DNA of 64,000 nt, taken from contig JBCBGF010000002.1 of the NCBI GenBank assembly GCA_038526915.1, positions 310,001-374,000 of the forward strand. The letters are read 5' to 3'. Shown piece by piece: positions 1 through 8,628 of this stretch (the stretch's first letter is position 1; every line of letters starts with the position of its first letter). The translations under genes were made by a program, and so were the position numbers. The notes beneath the pieces are model-generated. The model was not told the origin of the DNA, ran no database searches, and worked only from the letters and a program-made list of their open reading frames with translations. The DNA is from JBCBGF01 sp038526915. Its GTDB lineage: Bacteria > Pseudomonadota > Alphaproteobacteria > Rhodobacterales > Rhodobacteraceae.

Positions 1-1055
1 GCGACGGGCAGCGAGATCCGAAAGATCGTGCGCCCGGGGACACTGTCGACGGAGATCCAGCCGTCATGGTCCGAAATGATCTTTGAAACGAGGGCCAGGC
101 CCAGGCCGGTGCCGTTTTCGCGCCCGGACACAAAGGGCTCAAACGCTTCGCCTTCAATTTCCGGCGGCAGGCCCGGGCCGTCATCGATGATCTCGACCTG
201 TAGGGGCAGCGTTGCGGTGCCGTCCTTGCGGCGCAAGCGCAGGGACATATCGTAGAAGGTGCGAATACGGATCACACCGCCGCCTTCGCCGGCCGCCTCA
301 GCCGCATTCTTCAACAGGTTTTGGAACACCTGCAGCATCTGATCGCCATCGACATAGGTCGGCGGAAGCGACGGATCATAGGCCTCTTGAATGTCCATAT
401 GGGCGGCGAAGCCCACGGTGGCCGTCTTGCGTGCCCGTTCCAGCAGGTCGTGGATGTTGATGGCTTTGCGTTCGGGCGGGCGCAGATTGCCGAACTGTTC
501 CACCTGATCGAGAAGCGCCAGGATGCGGCGGGTTTCGGCAACGATGAGGTCCGTCATCTCCGCGTCTTCGCCCGACAGGTTCATGCTCAGAAGCTGGGCG
601 GCACCGGTGATCCCAGCGAGCGGGTTCTTAATCTCATGCGCGAGCATCTCCGACATGCCGATGGCAGATTTCGCGGCGGCCTTCACCGATTGCGCGCGAC
701 CCAGCCGGTCTGCCAACTGGCGCGGCTCCATCAGGATCAGCACAAAGCCCGGCATGGCAAGCATCGAGGCGACCTGCACATTACACTGCACCGGCTTACG
801 CTGGCCTGACCCGACATCGACGTTGTTGATGAACAGCGAGGATTGATCGGTCCGCACCCGCTGGAACGCCTCATCCAGGGGGGCGTCGATCATGATCTTG
901 TCAAAGACGGGGGAGCCTTTCAGCGACCGGGCCGAAGCGATCAAGAACCCCTCTGCCGCCGGGTTCACCTCGGCGATCATGCCACCGGGATCCAGCAAGA
1001 TAGCGGGCACGGGCAGCGATGCCCAGATCGCTTCGCCAAAGCTAACAGGCTTCAT
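1..1055 (-). CDS. ntrB: Nitrogen regulation sensor kinase NtrB (3' end cut by window)
   Basis: Sensor histidine kinase that phosphorylates NtrC when nitrogen is limiting; cytoplasmic. Reading the minus strand from the ATG at 1055 gives an uninterrupted frame to the window edge, about 351 residues, so only a few C-terminal residues are missing. A PAS-like N-terminal domain is followed by the H box HEIKNPLAGITGA with the phospho-accepting His at residue 140, then an N box around LLKNAAEAA and G boxes DDGPGLP and GTGLGLALV. The lack of membrane segments fits NtrB. The start overlaps the dusB stop by four bases (ATGA), matching the known nifR3-ntrB-ntrC order of Rhodobacter; ntrC should follow beyond the left edge. 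Confidence 0.93.
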   Translation of the reverse strand, partial: MKPVSFGEAIWASLPVPAILLDPGGMIAEVNPAAEGFLIASARSLKGSPVFDKIMIDAPLDEAFQRVRTDQSSLFINNVDVGSGQRKPVQCNVQVASMLAMPGFVLILMEPRQLADRLGRAQSVKAAAKSAIGMSEMLAHEIKNPLAGITGAAQLLSMNLSGEDAEMTDLIVAETRRILALLDQVEQFGNLRPPERKAINIHDLLERARKTATVGFAAHMDIQEAYDPSLPPTYVDGDQMLQVFQNLLKNAAEAAGEGGGVIRIRTFYDMSLRLRRKDGTATLPLQVEIIDDGPGLPPEIEGEAFEPFVSGRENGTGLGLALVSKIISDHDGWISVDSVPGRTIFRISLPV

Positions 1056-2044
1056 GCGGCCTCCGCCACGGAATCAAGGGCCGTCGGCAGCAGGCGCAGG
1101 ACATCGCGCGGGTTCTGGGTCGTCAGCACCAAGCGCCGCAGGGCCGAAGGCGTGCCCGCGCTATCCATGTACCAGCCCAGGTGTTTGCGGATCACTCGGG
1201 AGCCGAGGGACGTGCCGTAAAACGCCAGCGTTTCTTCGAAGTGCTGAGCGACCATCGCGACCAGATCGGCACCATGCGGAATATCCGGTGGCCGTGTTTC
1301 AAAGATCTCAGCGGCAATCTGAGCGGGCAACCAGGGCCTGCCCTGTGCGCCACGCCCCACCATCACGCCATCTGCGCCGGAGGCCTCAAGCGCTGCGCGC
1401 GCAGTGTCGACGCAAACGATGTCGCCGTTTGCGATGACCGGAATACTCACGGCGGATTTAACCGCACCGATCGCATGCCAGTCCGCTTTGCCTTTGTAGA
1501 ACTGGCACCGCGTACGCCCGTGGATCGTCACAAGGGCGATGCCCGCCGCTTCCGCCCTTTGCGCCAGGTCCACCGCGTTCAGGCAGTCATCGTCCCAGCC
1601 AAGCCGTGTCTTGAGCGTCACCGGCACATCGACCGCCGCGACCACCGCGTCGATCAAACGCAAGGCGTGATCGAGATCGCGTATCAACGCCGACCCCGAC
1701 AGGCCGCCAACCACCTTTTTCGCCGGACAACCCATGTTGATGTCGATGATCTGCGCCCCGTTTCCCGCCACCACGCGCGCGGCTTCCGCCAGCCAATGTG
1801 GATCGCGCCCGGCCAGTTGAACGGCCGTGTTCTCAACCCCGCATCCAAGCTCGGCGCGTTCGCGCACCCCGGGCTTGGCTTGCACCATTTCTTGGCTCGC
1901 CACCATTTCGGACACCACCCGGCCCGCACCAAAGCGGCTCACCAAACGACGGAACGGTAGATCGGTGATTCCGGCCATCGGGGCCAAGAATACCGGCGGG
2001 CTCGGCAGGCAGCGTGCCCCATTGTTAGACAGATGCTCAATCAT
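1052..2044 (-). CDS. dusB: tRNA-dihydrouridine synthase DusB (NifR3)
   Basis: FMN- and NADPH-dependent enzyme that reduces uridine to dihydrouridine in the tRNA D loop. The N-terminus carries the typical FLAPMAGITDLPFRRL barrel start. The active-site region DINMGCPAKKVVGG contains the catalytic Cys, and the FMN phosphate region VMVGRGAQGRPW is present. About 330 residues is normal for the family. The chosen ATG is at 2044; a GTG three codons upstream (2053) is also possible, and neither has a clear ribosome binding site. It is the first gene of the dusB-ntrB unit, divergent from ispDF, with a 165-base shared upstream region. In Rhodobacter this gene was named nifR3; its tRNA role comes from family knowledge. 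Confidence 0.93.
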   Translation of the reverse strand: MIEHLSNNGARCLPSPPVFLAPMAGITDLPFRRLVSRFGAGRVVSEMVASQEMVQAKPGVRERAELGCGVENTAVQLAGRDPHWLAEAARVVAGNGAQIIDINMGCPAKKVVGGLSGSALIRDLDHALRLIDAVVAAVDVPVTLKTRLGWDDDCLNAVDLAQRAEAAGIALVTIHGRTRCQFYKGKADWHAIGAVKSAVSIPVIANGDIVCVDTARAALEASGADGVMVGRGAQGRPWLPAQIAAEIFETRPPDIPHGADLVAMVAQHFEETLAFYGTSLGSRVIRKHLGWYMDSAGTPSALRRLVLTTQNPRDVLRLLPTALDSVAEAA

Positions 2045-2218
2045 TGTGCGCACCAGCCATAGCTAGCGCAGCCCATGCCGCAGTGCAATTTAACGGGCGG
2101 GATTGAGCCATGCGCTGCCCGCATGCGCCCAATTATTGGGCAGTTATGCTTGTGAATTGGAAGCGATTGTCACCGCACAGGCTGGGCCATAGACAGGACC
2201 CCCAAGGAGCACCGTGTC

Positions 2219-3379
2219 ATGTCGGCCAATACAGACCAAAAAATGCGCCTGGCCGCCATCATCGTTGCCGCAGGGCGCGGGACACGGGCGGGGGGCGATC
2301 TGCCGAAGCAATGGCAGCCTCTGGCGGGCCGCCGAGTTATCGATTGGGCCATCGATGCTTTCACGTCTATTAATTCTGTTGAGAGGGTCGCCGTCATCCT
2401 CAACGCCGAGGATCGTGATCAGATGGACGGACATCACGACGTCATGTGCGTCACCGGAGGCGCGACACGGAGCGCATCGGTTCTGGCTGGCCTCACCGCG
2501 CTTGAAGGCCGTGGCCTGACGCATGTATTGATCCATGACGCAGCGCGCGCCACAGTCAGCCCCACTGTGATCAACGGTGTGATCGACGCGCTGAAAACCG
2601 CCCCCGCGGCGGCCCCTGGCGCACCGGTCACCGACACGCTTTGGCGGGGCGCTGAGGCCCGGGTCGCCGATGTTGTGGATCGCGACGGCCTCTTTCGTGC
2701 GCAAACACCGCAAGGCTTTGCATTTGATCAGATTCTGTCCGCACATCGCGCCTTTGACGGCCCTGCAACAGATGATGTCGGCGTTGCTCGCGCCGCAGGT
2801 ATTCCCGTTGTCATCACTGCCGGCGACCCCGATAACCTCAAAATAACGACACCGGGAGATTTCGCGCGGGCGGAACGCATCGTGAAGGGCGCAATGGCAC
2901 CAGATATTCGCATGGGCAACGGCTTTGACGTCCACCGGTTTGGACCGGGCGATCATGTGATCCTCTGCGGCGTGTCTATCCCCCATGATCGGGGCCTGCA
3001 GGGGCATTCTGATGCCGATGTGGGCTTGCATACGATCACCGACGCGATCTACGGCGCCTTAGCTGAGGGCGATATCGGCCGACACTTTCCCCCCAGTGAT
3101 CCACAATGGAAAGGCGCAGACAGCCGTATTTTCCTGGAGCATGCCGTTGGACTGGCGCAGAGCCGTGGCTACCAGATCTCAAACCTCGACTGCACGATCA
3201 TTTGCGAGTTTCCAAAGATCGGGCCTCACGCGTCTGCCATGGCCGAAAAGCTGACCGAGATCACAGGCGTGGCGATAGACCGGATTTCCGTAAAAGCCAC
3301 GACATCCGAACGCCTGGGGTTCACAGGCCGCGGCGAAGGGATCGCCGCCTTGACCACCGTCACGCTGGTGGGCGCATGA
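2219..3379 (+). CDS. ispDF: Bifunctional IspD/IspF (MEP isoprenoid pathway)
   Basis: Fused enzyme of the methylerythritol phosphate pathway: 4-diphosphocytidyl-2-C-methylerythritol synthesis (IspD) and cyclisation to 2-C-methylerythritol 2,4-cyclodiphosphate (IspF). Residues 10-225 are IspD, with the nucleotide-binding start AAIIVAAGRGTR and the conserved LIHDAARA. Residues about 230-385 are IspF, with metal ligands in GFDVHRF (Asp237, His239) and in GHSDADVGLHTITDA (His271). The fusion is usual in alphaproteobacteria. The stop overlaps the pgpA start (ATGA), so ispDF, pgpA and pncC form one transcription unit. Confidence 0.97.
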   Translation: MSANTDQKMRLAAIIVAAGRGTRAGGDLPKQWQPLAGRRVIDWAIDAFTSINSVERVAVILNAEDRDQMDGHHDVMCVTGGATRSASVLAGLTALEGRGLTHVLIHDAARATVSPTVINGVIDALKTAPAAAPGAPVTDTLWRGAEARVADVVDRDGLFRAQTPQGFAFDQILSAHRAFDGPATDDVGVARAAGIPVVITAGDPDNLKITTPGDFARAERIVKGAMAPDIRMGNGFDVHRFGPGDHVILCGVSIPHDRGLQGHSDADVGLHTITDAIYGALAEGDIGRHFPPSDPQWKGADSRIFLEHAVGLAQSRGYQISNLDCTIICEFPKIGPHASAMAEKLTEITGVAIDRISVKATTSERLGFTGRGEGIAALTTVTLVGA

Positions 3380-3870
3380 GCACGCTGATCGCATCGTTTT
3401 TCTACGTGGGCTACCTCCGCCCTGCATCGGGCACTTGGGGGTCGCTCGCGGCCCTGCCAGTGGGCTATGTCCTGCACGGGCTGGGCGGGTTTACCCTGCT
3501 CGCCATCGCCACCATCGCCGTTTTCGCCATCGGCACCTGGGCCACGACCCAGCACATGGCCGCCACAGGCGGGGATGATCCGTCAGAGGTGGTAATTGAT
3601 GAGGTCGTGGGCCAGTGGGTCGCGCTATGGCCCCTGTCTCTCGGGCTTGGTCAGGCCGGTGTCGATCCATGGGTCTTCCCCTGGCCCGGCTGGGTTGCCG
3701 CGTTCTTTCTCTTCCGGTTTTTCGACATCTTCAAACTTGGCCCCGCGAAATGGATGGACCAGCGCCACGATGCCTTCGGCGTAATGGCAGATGATGTCTT
3801 TGCGGGGCTTTACGCAGCCATCGCCGTCGCCATCGGCGCCGCGGTCGCGCATGGAGTTTTGGGCGTATGA
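3376..3870 (+). CDS. pgpA: Phosphatidylglycerophosphatase A
   Basis: Membrane phosphatase that removes the phosphate from phosphatidylglycerophosphate to give phosphatidylglycerol. The 164 residues contain the early YLRPASGTWGSLAALP motif and the catalytic-type EVVIDEVVGQW, with hydrophobic segments throughout and FFDIFKLGPAKWMD near the C-terminus, all typical of PgpA. The open frame runs further upstream, but the start at 3376 overlaps the ispDF stop as ATGA and gives a family-length protein. The end overlaps the pncC start by the same four-base arrangement. Confidence 0.95.
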   Translation: MSTLIASFFYVGYLRPASGTWGSLAALPVGYVLHGLGGFTLLAIATIAVFAIGTWATTQHMAATGGDDPSEVVIDEVVGQWVALWPLSLGLGQAGVDPWVFPWPGWVAAFFLFRFFDIFKLGPAKWMDQRHDAFGVMADDVFAGLYAAIAVAIGAAVAHGVLGV

Positions 3871-4331
3871 CCCCCTCGGAAATCCTCGACCGAGCCCGCG
3901 CCGCAGGCGTGATGATCGCAACGGCCGAAAGTTGCACTGGCGGGGTGATCACCGCGGCTTTGACCGATATTCCAGGGTCATCGGATGTGGTGGATCGGGG
4001 CTTTGTTACCTATTCCAACGCCGCCAAGATTGAAATGCTGGGGGTCACGCCCGCCACGCTCGACGACCACGGCGCGGTGTCCGAGGCCGTGGCGCGCGAG
4101 ATGGCGGCAGGGGCGCTCGCCCGGTCTGCCGCACAGATCGCGGTGTCTGTCACCGGTATTGCTGGACCCGGCGGATCGGAACACAAGCCCGAGGGCCGCG
4201 TCTGCTTTGGCCTTGCGCTGGAAACCTTCCCGACCGCCACGGAAACCGTCGAATTCGGCGCACTCGGGCGCGAGGCGGTCCGCACCGCCGCGCGAGACCA
4301 CGCGCTCGCAATGATCGCCCGCGCGCTCTAA
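3867..4331 (+). CDS. pncC: Nicotinamide-nucleotide amidohydrolase (CinA C-terminal type)
   Basis: Single-domain protein of the CinA C-terminal family, which deamidates nicotinamide mononucleotide in NAD recycling. The N-terminal TAESCTGGVITAALTD motif holds the catalytic Ser in the SCTGG turn. GFVTYSNAAKIEMLGV and SVTGIAGPGG follow as in PncC. Its 154 residues lack the molybdopterin-binding-like N-terminal half of full CinA, as expected in this group. It is the last gene of the ispDF-pgpA-pncC unit. About 40 bases beyond it, before the convergent COQ10-like gene, hold only a short GC-rich stretch. Confidence 0.92.
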   Translation: MTPSEILDRARAAGVMIATAESCTGGVITAALTDIPGSSDVVDRGFVTYSNAAKIEMLGVTPATLDDHGAVSEAVAREMAAGALARSAAQIAVSVTGIAGPGGSEHKPEGRVCFGLALETFPTATETVEFGALGREAVRTAARDHALAMIARAL

Positions 4332-4370
4332 CCCTTCTTCTTGGGAAAAATACGCGCCCCGCAGGGCCGC

Positions 4371-4814
4371 TCAGCCGTAAAGCGCCTGCGCCCGCCGTTC
4401 AAAGGCCCGCACAATCCGCAGCATTGCATCGTTGAACACCACCCCGATCACAGATTGCAAAATGGCATTCCGAAACTCGAAATCGACGAAGAAATCCACT
4501 TCGCAGCCGTTCTCGATATCGCGAAACGCCCAGGTGGAGTGCATGTGCCGAAACGGACCGTCGATATAGTCGGTGTCGATTTTATGCGCCTTTGGGTGCA
4601 GCACCACCCGGCTGCCAAAGCGTTCGCGAAACACCTTGAACGAGATCACAAGATCGGCGGCCATCACCTCGGTCTCGCCCTTGGGGGTCACCGACTTGAT
4701 CCGCGCGGCCGCGCACCAGGGGATGAACTCGGGATACTTCGCGACATCGGCCACCAGATCGTACATCTGCTGCGCGGTGTAGGGCAGCGTCCGGGTTTCG
4801 GAATGAGTGGGCAT
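4371..4814 (-). CDS. START-like (SRPBCC) protein, RatA / COQ10 family
   Basis: A 147-residue protein of the polyketide cyclase/START-like fold, matching the bacterial RatA and mitochondrial COQ10 family. Known members bind ubiquinone-like lipids and support respiration, and E. coli RatA has also been described as a ribosome-associated toxin. Visible marks are the opening TRTLPYTAQQMYDLVADV, then YPEFIPWCAAARI, and FRNAILQSVIGVVFNDAM near the end. The start chosen is the ATG at 4814; an upstream in-frame extension would add an arginine-rich non-family stretch. It converges on pncC. In many relatives lipA lies next to this gene, but it is not here. A coenzyme Q chaperone role is the likelier one, by inference. 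Confidence 0.85.
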   Translation of the reverse strand: MPTHSETRTLPYTAQQMYDLVADVAKYPEFIPWCAAARIKSVTPKGETEVMAADLVISFKVFRERFGSRVVLHPKAHKIDTDYIDGPFRHMHSTWAFRDIENGCEVDFFVDFEFRNAILQSVIGVVFNDAMLRIVRAFERRAQALYG

Positions 4815-4889
4815 TCGTCTGGTTCGCTCTGGCCATCGGTCCGGGGGATTTCGTAGAGTATGCACGCAAAATCAAGGGGGAGCGGCCAA

Positions 4890-5426
4890 GTGACCCGTCC
4901 TTATGTGATCGACAAGATGATCTCGGCCAAAGCGATCGACGCCCGGATCGAAGATCTCGCGCGCGAGATCGGGGCGACGTTCGACGGCACGGATAAGCTG
5001 GTCGTTGTGGGGCTTTTGCGCGGGTCCTTCGTGTTCATTGCCGACCTTGTGCGGGAGTTAGGCGATATGCCGGTGGAAGTTGATTTTCTGGAAGCATCCT
5101 CCTACGGCGACGCCATGGAAAGCTCGCGTGAGGTTCGAATACTGAAAGACCTCCGGGGCGAAATAGCGGGCCGGGATGTGCTGGTCGTCGAAGATATCGT
5201 CGATACCGGGCACACGCTGGCGCATGTCGTGAAGTTCCTCGGCAACCGGTCCCCCCGGCGGTTGGAGACGATTGCCCTGCTCGATAAACCCACGCGCCGG
5301 GAAGTGGATGTGAAGGCAACGTGGACCGGATTCGAGATCCCCGACGAGTTTGTTGTGGGCTATGGCATCGACTACGCCCAGCGAAACCGGAATCTGCCGT
5401 TTATCGGGAAGGTGCGCTTCACATGA
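4890..5426 (+). CDS. hpt: Hypoxanthine phosphoribosyltransferase
   Basis: Purine salvage enzyme that transfers the phosphoribosyl group of PRPP to hypoxanthine or guanine. The PRPP-binding loop VVEDIVDTGHTL is clear, as are LLRGSFVFIADL near the N-terminus and the YAQRNRNLPFIG end typical of HPRT. The GTG at 4890 is chosen as start because it follows AAGGGGGA by nine bases and gives the family N-terminus TRPYVIDKMI and 178 residues. An ATG at 4860 would add ten residues with no family counterpart. A short membrane protein gene follows in the same direction after 34 bases. Confidence 0.93.
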   Translation: MTRPYVIDKMISAKAIDARIEDLAREIGATFDGTDKLVVVGLLRGSFVFIADLVRELGDMPVEVDFLEASSYGDAMESSREVRILKDLRGEIAGRDVLVVEDIVDTGHTLAHVVKFLGNRSPRRLETIALLDKPTRREVDVKATWTGFEIPDEFVVGYGIDYAQRNRNLPFIGKVRFT

Positions 5427-5460
5427 TCGCTAGCGCGCCACCCAAAATGCGGGTGCCCTG

Positions 5461-5634
5461 ATGGGCTGGTTCCTGCGCATGGCGATGTGGGTGCGCAATC
5501 CACCGTCGGAGCGGCGCGTCATCCTCGTGCTGTCCGTGATCGCGCTCTGCTTGGCCCTGTTTGCAGTTGACCGACTGATTGGCTGGCCCGAATGGCTGAC
5601 GCCCAACCGCGTTCCGGGTGGACGTATCCAGTAG
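5461..5634 (+). CDS. Small single-pass membrane protein, 57 residues, unknown function
   Basis: Short gene of unknown function. It encodes 57 residues: an N-terminal GWFLRMAMWVRNPPSERR region that is positively charged, one hydrophobic segment (VILVLSVIALCLALFAV, residues about 20-36), then a short tail with WPEWLTPNRVP. Its support is the position 34 bases after hpt on the same strand, a tight fit against the convergent HNH gene (two bases between the stops), and codon use like its neighbours. Similar tiny proteins exist beside hpt in related genomes as far as I recall, but I could not check. Confidence 0.65.
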   Translation: MGWFLRMAMWVRNPPSERRVILVLSVIALCLALFAVDRLIGWPEWLTPNRVPGGRIQ

Positions 5635-5636
5635 GC

Positions 5637-6221
5637 TTAGGCCTTCAGTTCGGCATCCCAGTAAAGGAAGTCGACCCAGGTTTCGTGCAAATGGTTCGGC
5701 GGGAACTTGCGGCCTTGATTCCGCAACTCTTCCGCACCAGGCTGCCGCGGTGCGCGGCGCAGGGACAGCCCCGCCTCGCTTAGGCTTTTCGAGCCCTTGC
5801 GCAGGTTGCACTTCGAACAGGCCGCGACGACGTTTTCCCAGCTGGTCACACCGCCCCGCGCGCGCGGAACCACGTGATCGAAGGTCAAATCCCCCTTGGC
5901 CCCACAGTATTGGCATTGGAAGCCATCGCGCAAAAACAGGTTAAACCGTGTGAAGGCCACCCGTTTTTGCGGCTTCACATAGTCTTTCAGCACGACAACT
6001 GACGGGATCCGGATCTCAGTCGAGGGGCTGCGCACGACATCGTCGTATTCGGCCAGGATCGTCACGCGATCGAGCCAGGCGGCCTTCACAGCCTCCTGCC
6101 AGGGCCAGAGAGACAGTGGATAGTAAGACAGCGGGCGATAGTCTGCATTCAAAACCAATGCAGGGTTATGCCGCAAACTGTTCGGCTCGCGCACAAAACT
6201 CGTCCTGAAATCTCCGTCCAT
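5637..6221 (-). CDS. HNH endonuclease family protein
   Basis: A 194-residue protein with a complete HNH nuclease fold in its middle: FQCQYCG supplies the first Cys pair, LTFDHVVPRARGG the catalytic-type DH, and SWENVVAACSKCNLRKG the Asn and second Cys pair. The N-terminal half (VLNADYRPLSYYPLSLWPWQ) is typical of the chromosomally conserved HNH family widespread in alphaproteobacteria, which is not tied to phage or homing. The ATG at 6221 is preceded by AGGAG; a TTG lies one codon upstream. The 214 bases upstream to 6435 hold its promoter region and nothing else I recognise. The biological target is unknown. Confidence 0.88.
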   Translation of the reverse strand: MDGDFRTSFVREPNSLRHNPALVLNADYRPLSYYPLSLWPWQEAVKAAWLDRVTILAEYDDVVRSPSTEIRIPSVVVLKDYVKPQKRVAFTRFNLFLRDGFQCQYCGAKGDLTFDHVVPRARGGVTSWENVVAACSKCNLRKGSKSLSEAGLSLRRAPRQPGAEELRNQGRKFPPNHLHETWVDFLYWDAELKA

Positions 6222-6435
6222 CAAACCAACTGCTCCTGCCTACCCGCGATCACTCCGGCAGCGACCTGGAGAAACGATCACCAGTATCGCTTTCGTTGGA
6301 CTATATATGGCACCTTCCGCCTGACAAGCCCCACGATTTGCGAGGATGTCGCGGTCTTAGTTACGGGCACTCCATTACAGGTATGTGACAGTTATCCACA
6401 GGGCACACGCGGTGGACCGATCGCGGGTCGCTCGC

Positions 6436-7101
6436 TCAGGCGATACCGAGCTTGTCGCGCATAAAGGCGGCTGCAACCGACAGACCATCCGGCGCGATGC
6501 CATGCGCGGTGCCTTTCATGACATGGCCGAAGACCTCAAACCCCGCAGTTGTCAGCGCATCCCCGGCCAGCGACATCGACGCAAACGGGACGACATCATC
6601 CGAGTCGCCATGGACCAGAAGGATCGGTGGTTTGACCGTCGCCTCGGCTTCAAGCTTTTCGGGCTGCAACAACCGGCCCGAAAAGCCCACGACACCGGCG
6701 ACGCTTTCGGCCCGGCGCGGGGCCAGATGCAGGCTCAGCATCGTGCCTTGGGAAAAGCCGAACAGGATCAGGTTTGCGGCGGTGAGGCCCTCGTCCTCCA
6801 GGAACCGGTCCACCAGAGCATTCACATTATCGATCGAGCGTGCCATAGCCGCCTCCGCCTCTTCCTCGGACGATCCGTCGATCCACGGAATGGGTGACCA
6901 CTGAAATCCCATCGGGTTCATGGCCGATCGGTCAGGCGCGTCTGGCGCGATAAACATCGTGTCTGGCATATGAGGGGCAAGGGGATCAGCCAAGCCCAGC
7001 AGGTCTTTCCCGTCTGCACCGTAGCCGTGCAAGAACATCACAGCAGACCGCGCGGATCCCGATTGCGCTTCGCGGCGGTGGACTGTCAATTCACGTGTCA
7101 T
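6436..7101 (-). CDS. Alpha/beta hydrolase, phospholipase/carboxylesterase family
   Basis: Serine hydrolase of the small carboxylesterase (EstB, acyl-protein thioesterase-like) family, 221 residues. It shows the oxyanion region FLHGYGADGKDLLGLA, the nucleophile elbow GFSQGTML, the acid region HGDSDDVVPF and the terminal catalytic His in GTAHGIAPDG. Substrate range cannot be read from sequence. The start at 7101 overlaps the alkA stop as ATGA, so this is the last gene of a cobK-alkA-esterase unit read on the minus strand. Confidence 0.88.
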   Translation of the reverse strand: MTRELTVHRREAQSGSARSAVMFLHGYGADGKDLLGLADPLAPHMPDTMFIAPDAPDRSAMNPMGFQWSPIPWIDGSSEEEAEAAMARSIDNVNALVDRFLEDEGLTAANLILFGFSQGTMLSLHLAPRRAESVAGVVGFSGRLLQPEKLEAEATVKPPILLVHGDSDDVVPFASMSLAGDALTTAGFEVFGHVMKGTAHGIAPDGLSVAAAFMRDKLGIA

Positions 7102-7730
7102 CGGATCCCTTCGCGTTCCTTGGCCACACGGTAGTAGGCCCAGAGAAGTCGGGCCGCAACGCCCCGCCAGGGCGACCATGCGGATGAGATCTCACGGAGC
7201 GCGCGTTCAGTCGGGCGTTCCTCCAACTCAAACAGGATGCGCGCGGCCTCTTGCAGGGCCAGATCACCGGGCGCAAAGACATCCGCGCGCCCCAACGAAA
7301 ACATCGCATAGATCTCTGCAGTCCACGTGCCGATGCCCGGAACCTCGACCAGGCGGGCAATCACCTCTTCGGTGGGTTGGGTGCGAAGCTCGCGGTACTT
7401 GATCCCGGCGGCGGCCAATTCGCGGGCATAGCGGATCTTTTGACGCGACAGCCCGCAGGCCCGCAGATCCTCGTCGCTGGCCCACATGATCTTGCGCGGG
7501 CCCGTGAGCCCCGCCGATTTCAGCCGCCCCCAGATCGCATCTGCCGCGGCGACCGACACCTGTTGGCTGACGATGGCATCGAGCAAAGCCGCAAACCCGT
7601 CGGGCCTGCGGCGCAGTGGCAAGGGGCCTGTCAGGGACAGCGCATGCGCAAACCGCGGCTCCGCCTGCGCCAAATGTGCAGCCCCTTCGGCCACGCATGC
7701 AGGGGTTTCGATCAAGCGTCCGACTGTCAC
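7098..7730 (-). CDS. alkA: DNA-3-methyladenine glycosylase II
   Basis: Base excision repair glycosylase of the helix-hairpin-helix GPD superfamily that removes alkylated purines. The hairpin LVEVPGIGTWTAEIYAMF is followed by the catalytic Asp in VFAPGDLALQEA, and the N-terminal half has AIVSQQVSVAAADAIW. The 210 residues correspond to the shorter AlkA form without the Ada-type N-terminal domain. The start is a GTG at 7730 that overlaps the cobK stop (GTGA), and its own stop overlaps the esterase start. Translational coupling with a cobalamin gene is probably just operon economy. Confidence 0.9.
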   Translation of the reverse strand: MTVGRLIETPACVAEGAAHLAQAEPRFAHALSLTGPLPLRRRPDGFAALLDAIVSQQVSVAAADAIWGRLKSAGLTGPRKIMWASDEDLRACGLSRQKIRYARELAAAGIKYRELRTQPTEEVIARLVEVPGIGTWTAEIYAMFSLGRADVFAPGDLALQEAARILFELEERPTERALREISSAWSPWRGVAARLLWAYYRVAKEREGIR

Positions 7731-8461
7731 AATCGGCGGCGCACCCAGGCCAAGACTTCAGCGACGGTAAAAATACGGGGCGCTTCGGGTTGGGGCGGCC
7801 GGCGGATCATGGCGACCGGTATACCCAAGAGCCGCGCCGCTTCCAATAACGGGAACGAACGCGTGCCGCCGCTATTGCGGGCCACCACCCATGAGGCTTG
7901 CAGATCGTGAAGCAGCGCTTCCTCGGCCCCGATGGGCAGCGCGTTGGGTCGGACGATATAGCCGCCGTGGGGATACGGAAAGTCATGTGCAGGCAACGTG
8001 GGCACACGAACGAACAAATCCCGATCCGAGAGCCCGTGAAAGCGGTCCAAGCCGCGTTGCCCCGTGGCAAGCATCACACGGGCGCCGGGATCGATCACCT
8101 TTGCCGCGTCTTCTTCGACATTCAGAAACTCCCACCGATCATCCGGACCGGGCGTCCAGCCGCGCCGCAGGAAATGCGTGAAATCAATCTCTTCTTCTGC
8201 ACAGATGCGGGCCGTGCGTTCCGTCACCGCAGTGGCAAACGGGTGTGTGGCATCAATGACGGCCTGCACCTGTTCACGCTGGAGCCACGCCCTGAACGGC
8301 TCATCCCCGCCCCAGCCGCCGATGCGGGTGGGAATGCCAAACCCGGCGGGGACGCGTGTGGCGCGCGCAAGAGATGCACTGGCGACCACCCGCTCTTCAC
8401 GGGCGAGCGCGCGCGCGATCTGTGCCGCTTCTGGCGTCCCAGCGAGCAGGAGAACCCGCAT
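7727..8461 (-). CDS. cobK: Precorrin-6A (cobalt-precorrin-6A) reductase
   Basis: NADPH-dependent reductase of the corrin ring pathway for vitamin B12. Family marks are the N-terminal MRVLLLAGTPEAAQIARAL, the DATHPFATAVTE motif, and GGTRSFPLLEAARLLGIPV with IRRPPQP near the end. About 244 residues is normal. The ATG at 8461 is chosen because it places the nucleotide-binding strand directly at the N-terminus; six extra residues are possible. It is the first gene of a three-gene unit. No other cob genes lie in the window, so it is detached from a main cobalamin cluster. The 167 bases between it and the divergent MFS gene show no cobalamin riboswitch that I can recognise. Confidence 0.92.
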   Translation of the reverse strand: MRVLLLAGTPEAAQIARALAREERVVASASLARATRVPAGFGIPTRIGGWGGDEPFRAWLQREQVQAVIDATHPFATAVTERTARICAEEEIDFTHFLRRGWTPGPDDRWEFLNVEEDAAKVIDPGARVMLATGQRGLDRFHGLSDRDLFVRVPTLPAHDFPYPHGGYIVRPNALPIGAEEALLHDLQASWVVARNSGGTRSFPLLEAARLLGIPVAMIRRPPQPEAPRIFTVAEVLAWVRRRL

Positions 8462-8628
8462 CTCCTTCGCCCTCCTCACGGCTGTGCGATACCGCCTGGC
8501 GTCGCACGTCCGCCCTCAGTTTTGCTGTCACATTACATAGGTTGCATAGAACGGTAGACCATTGCATGCGACGGAATGCACATTTTCGACTGCTTGCCCG
8601 GTGTCGCGCTCCGGACTAGGCATGCATC

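Noticed and set aside
311..846. Several open frames on both strands over the first kilobase (for example a 162-residue plus-strand frame)
   Set aside because: They are shadows of ntrB, whose minus-strand frame is continuous from 1055 to the edge and carries kinase motifs.
1181..1960. 259-residue plus-strand open frame
   Set aside because: Antisense to dusB; composition is that of a high-GC shadow frame, with no family signature.
5637..6221. HNH gene as part of a defence or homing element
   Set aside because: It matches a conserved chromosomal HNH family, has no partner methylase or intron, and base composition is like its neighbours.
8480..8628. Possible cobalamin riboswitch near cobK
   Set aside because: The interval is short, lacks the B12-box-like conserved sequence and lies mostly upstream of the MFS gene; nothing supportable.
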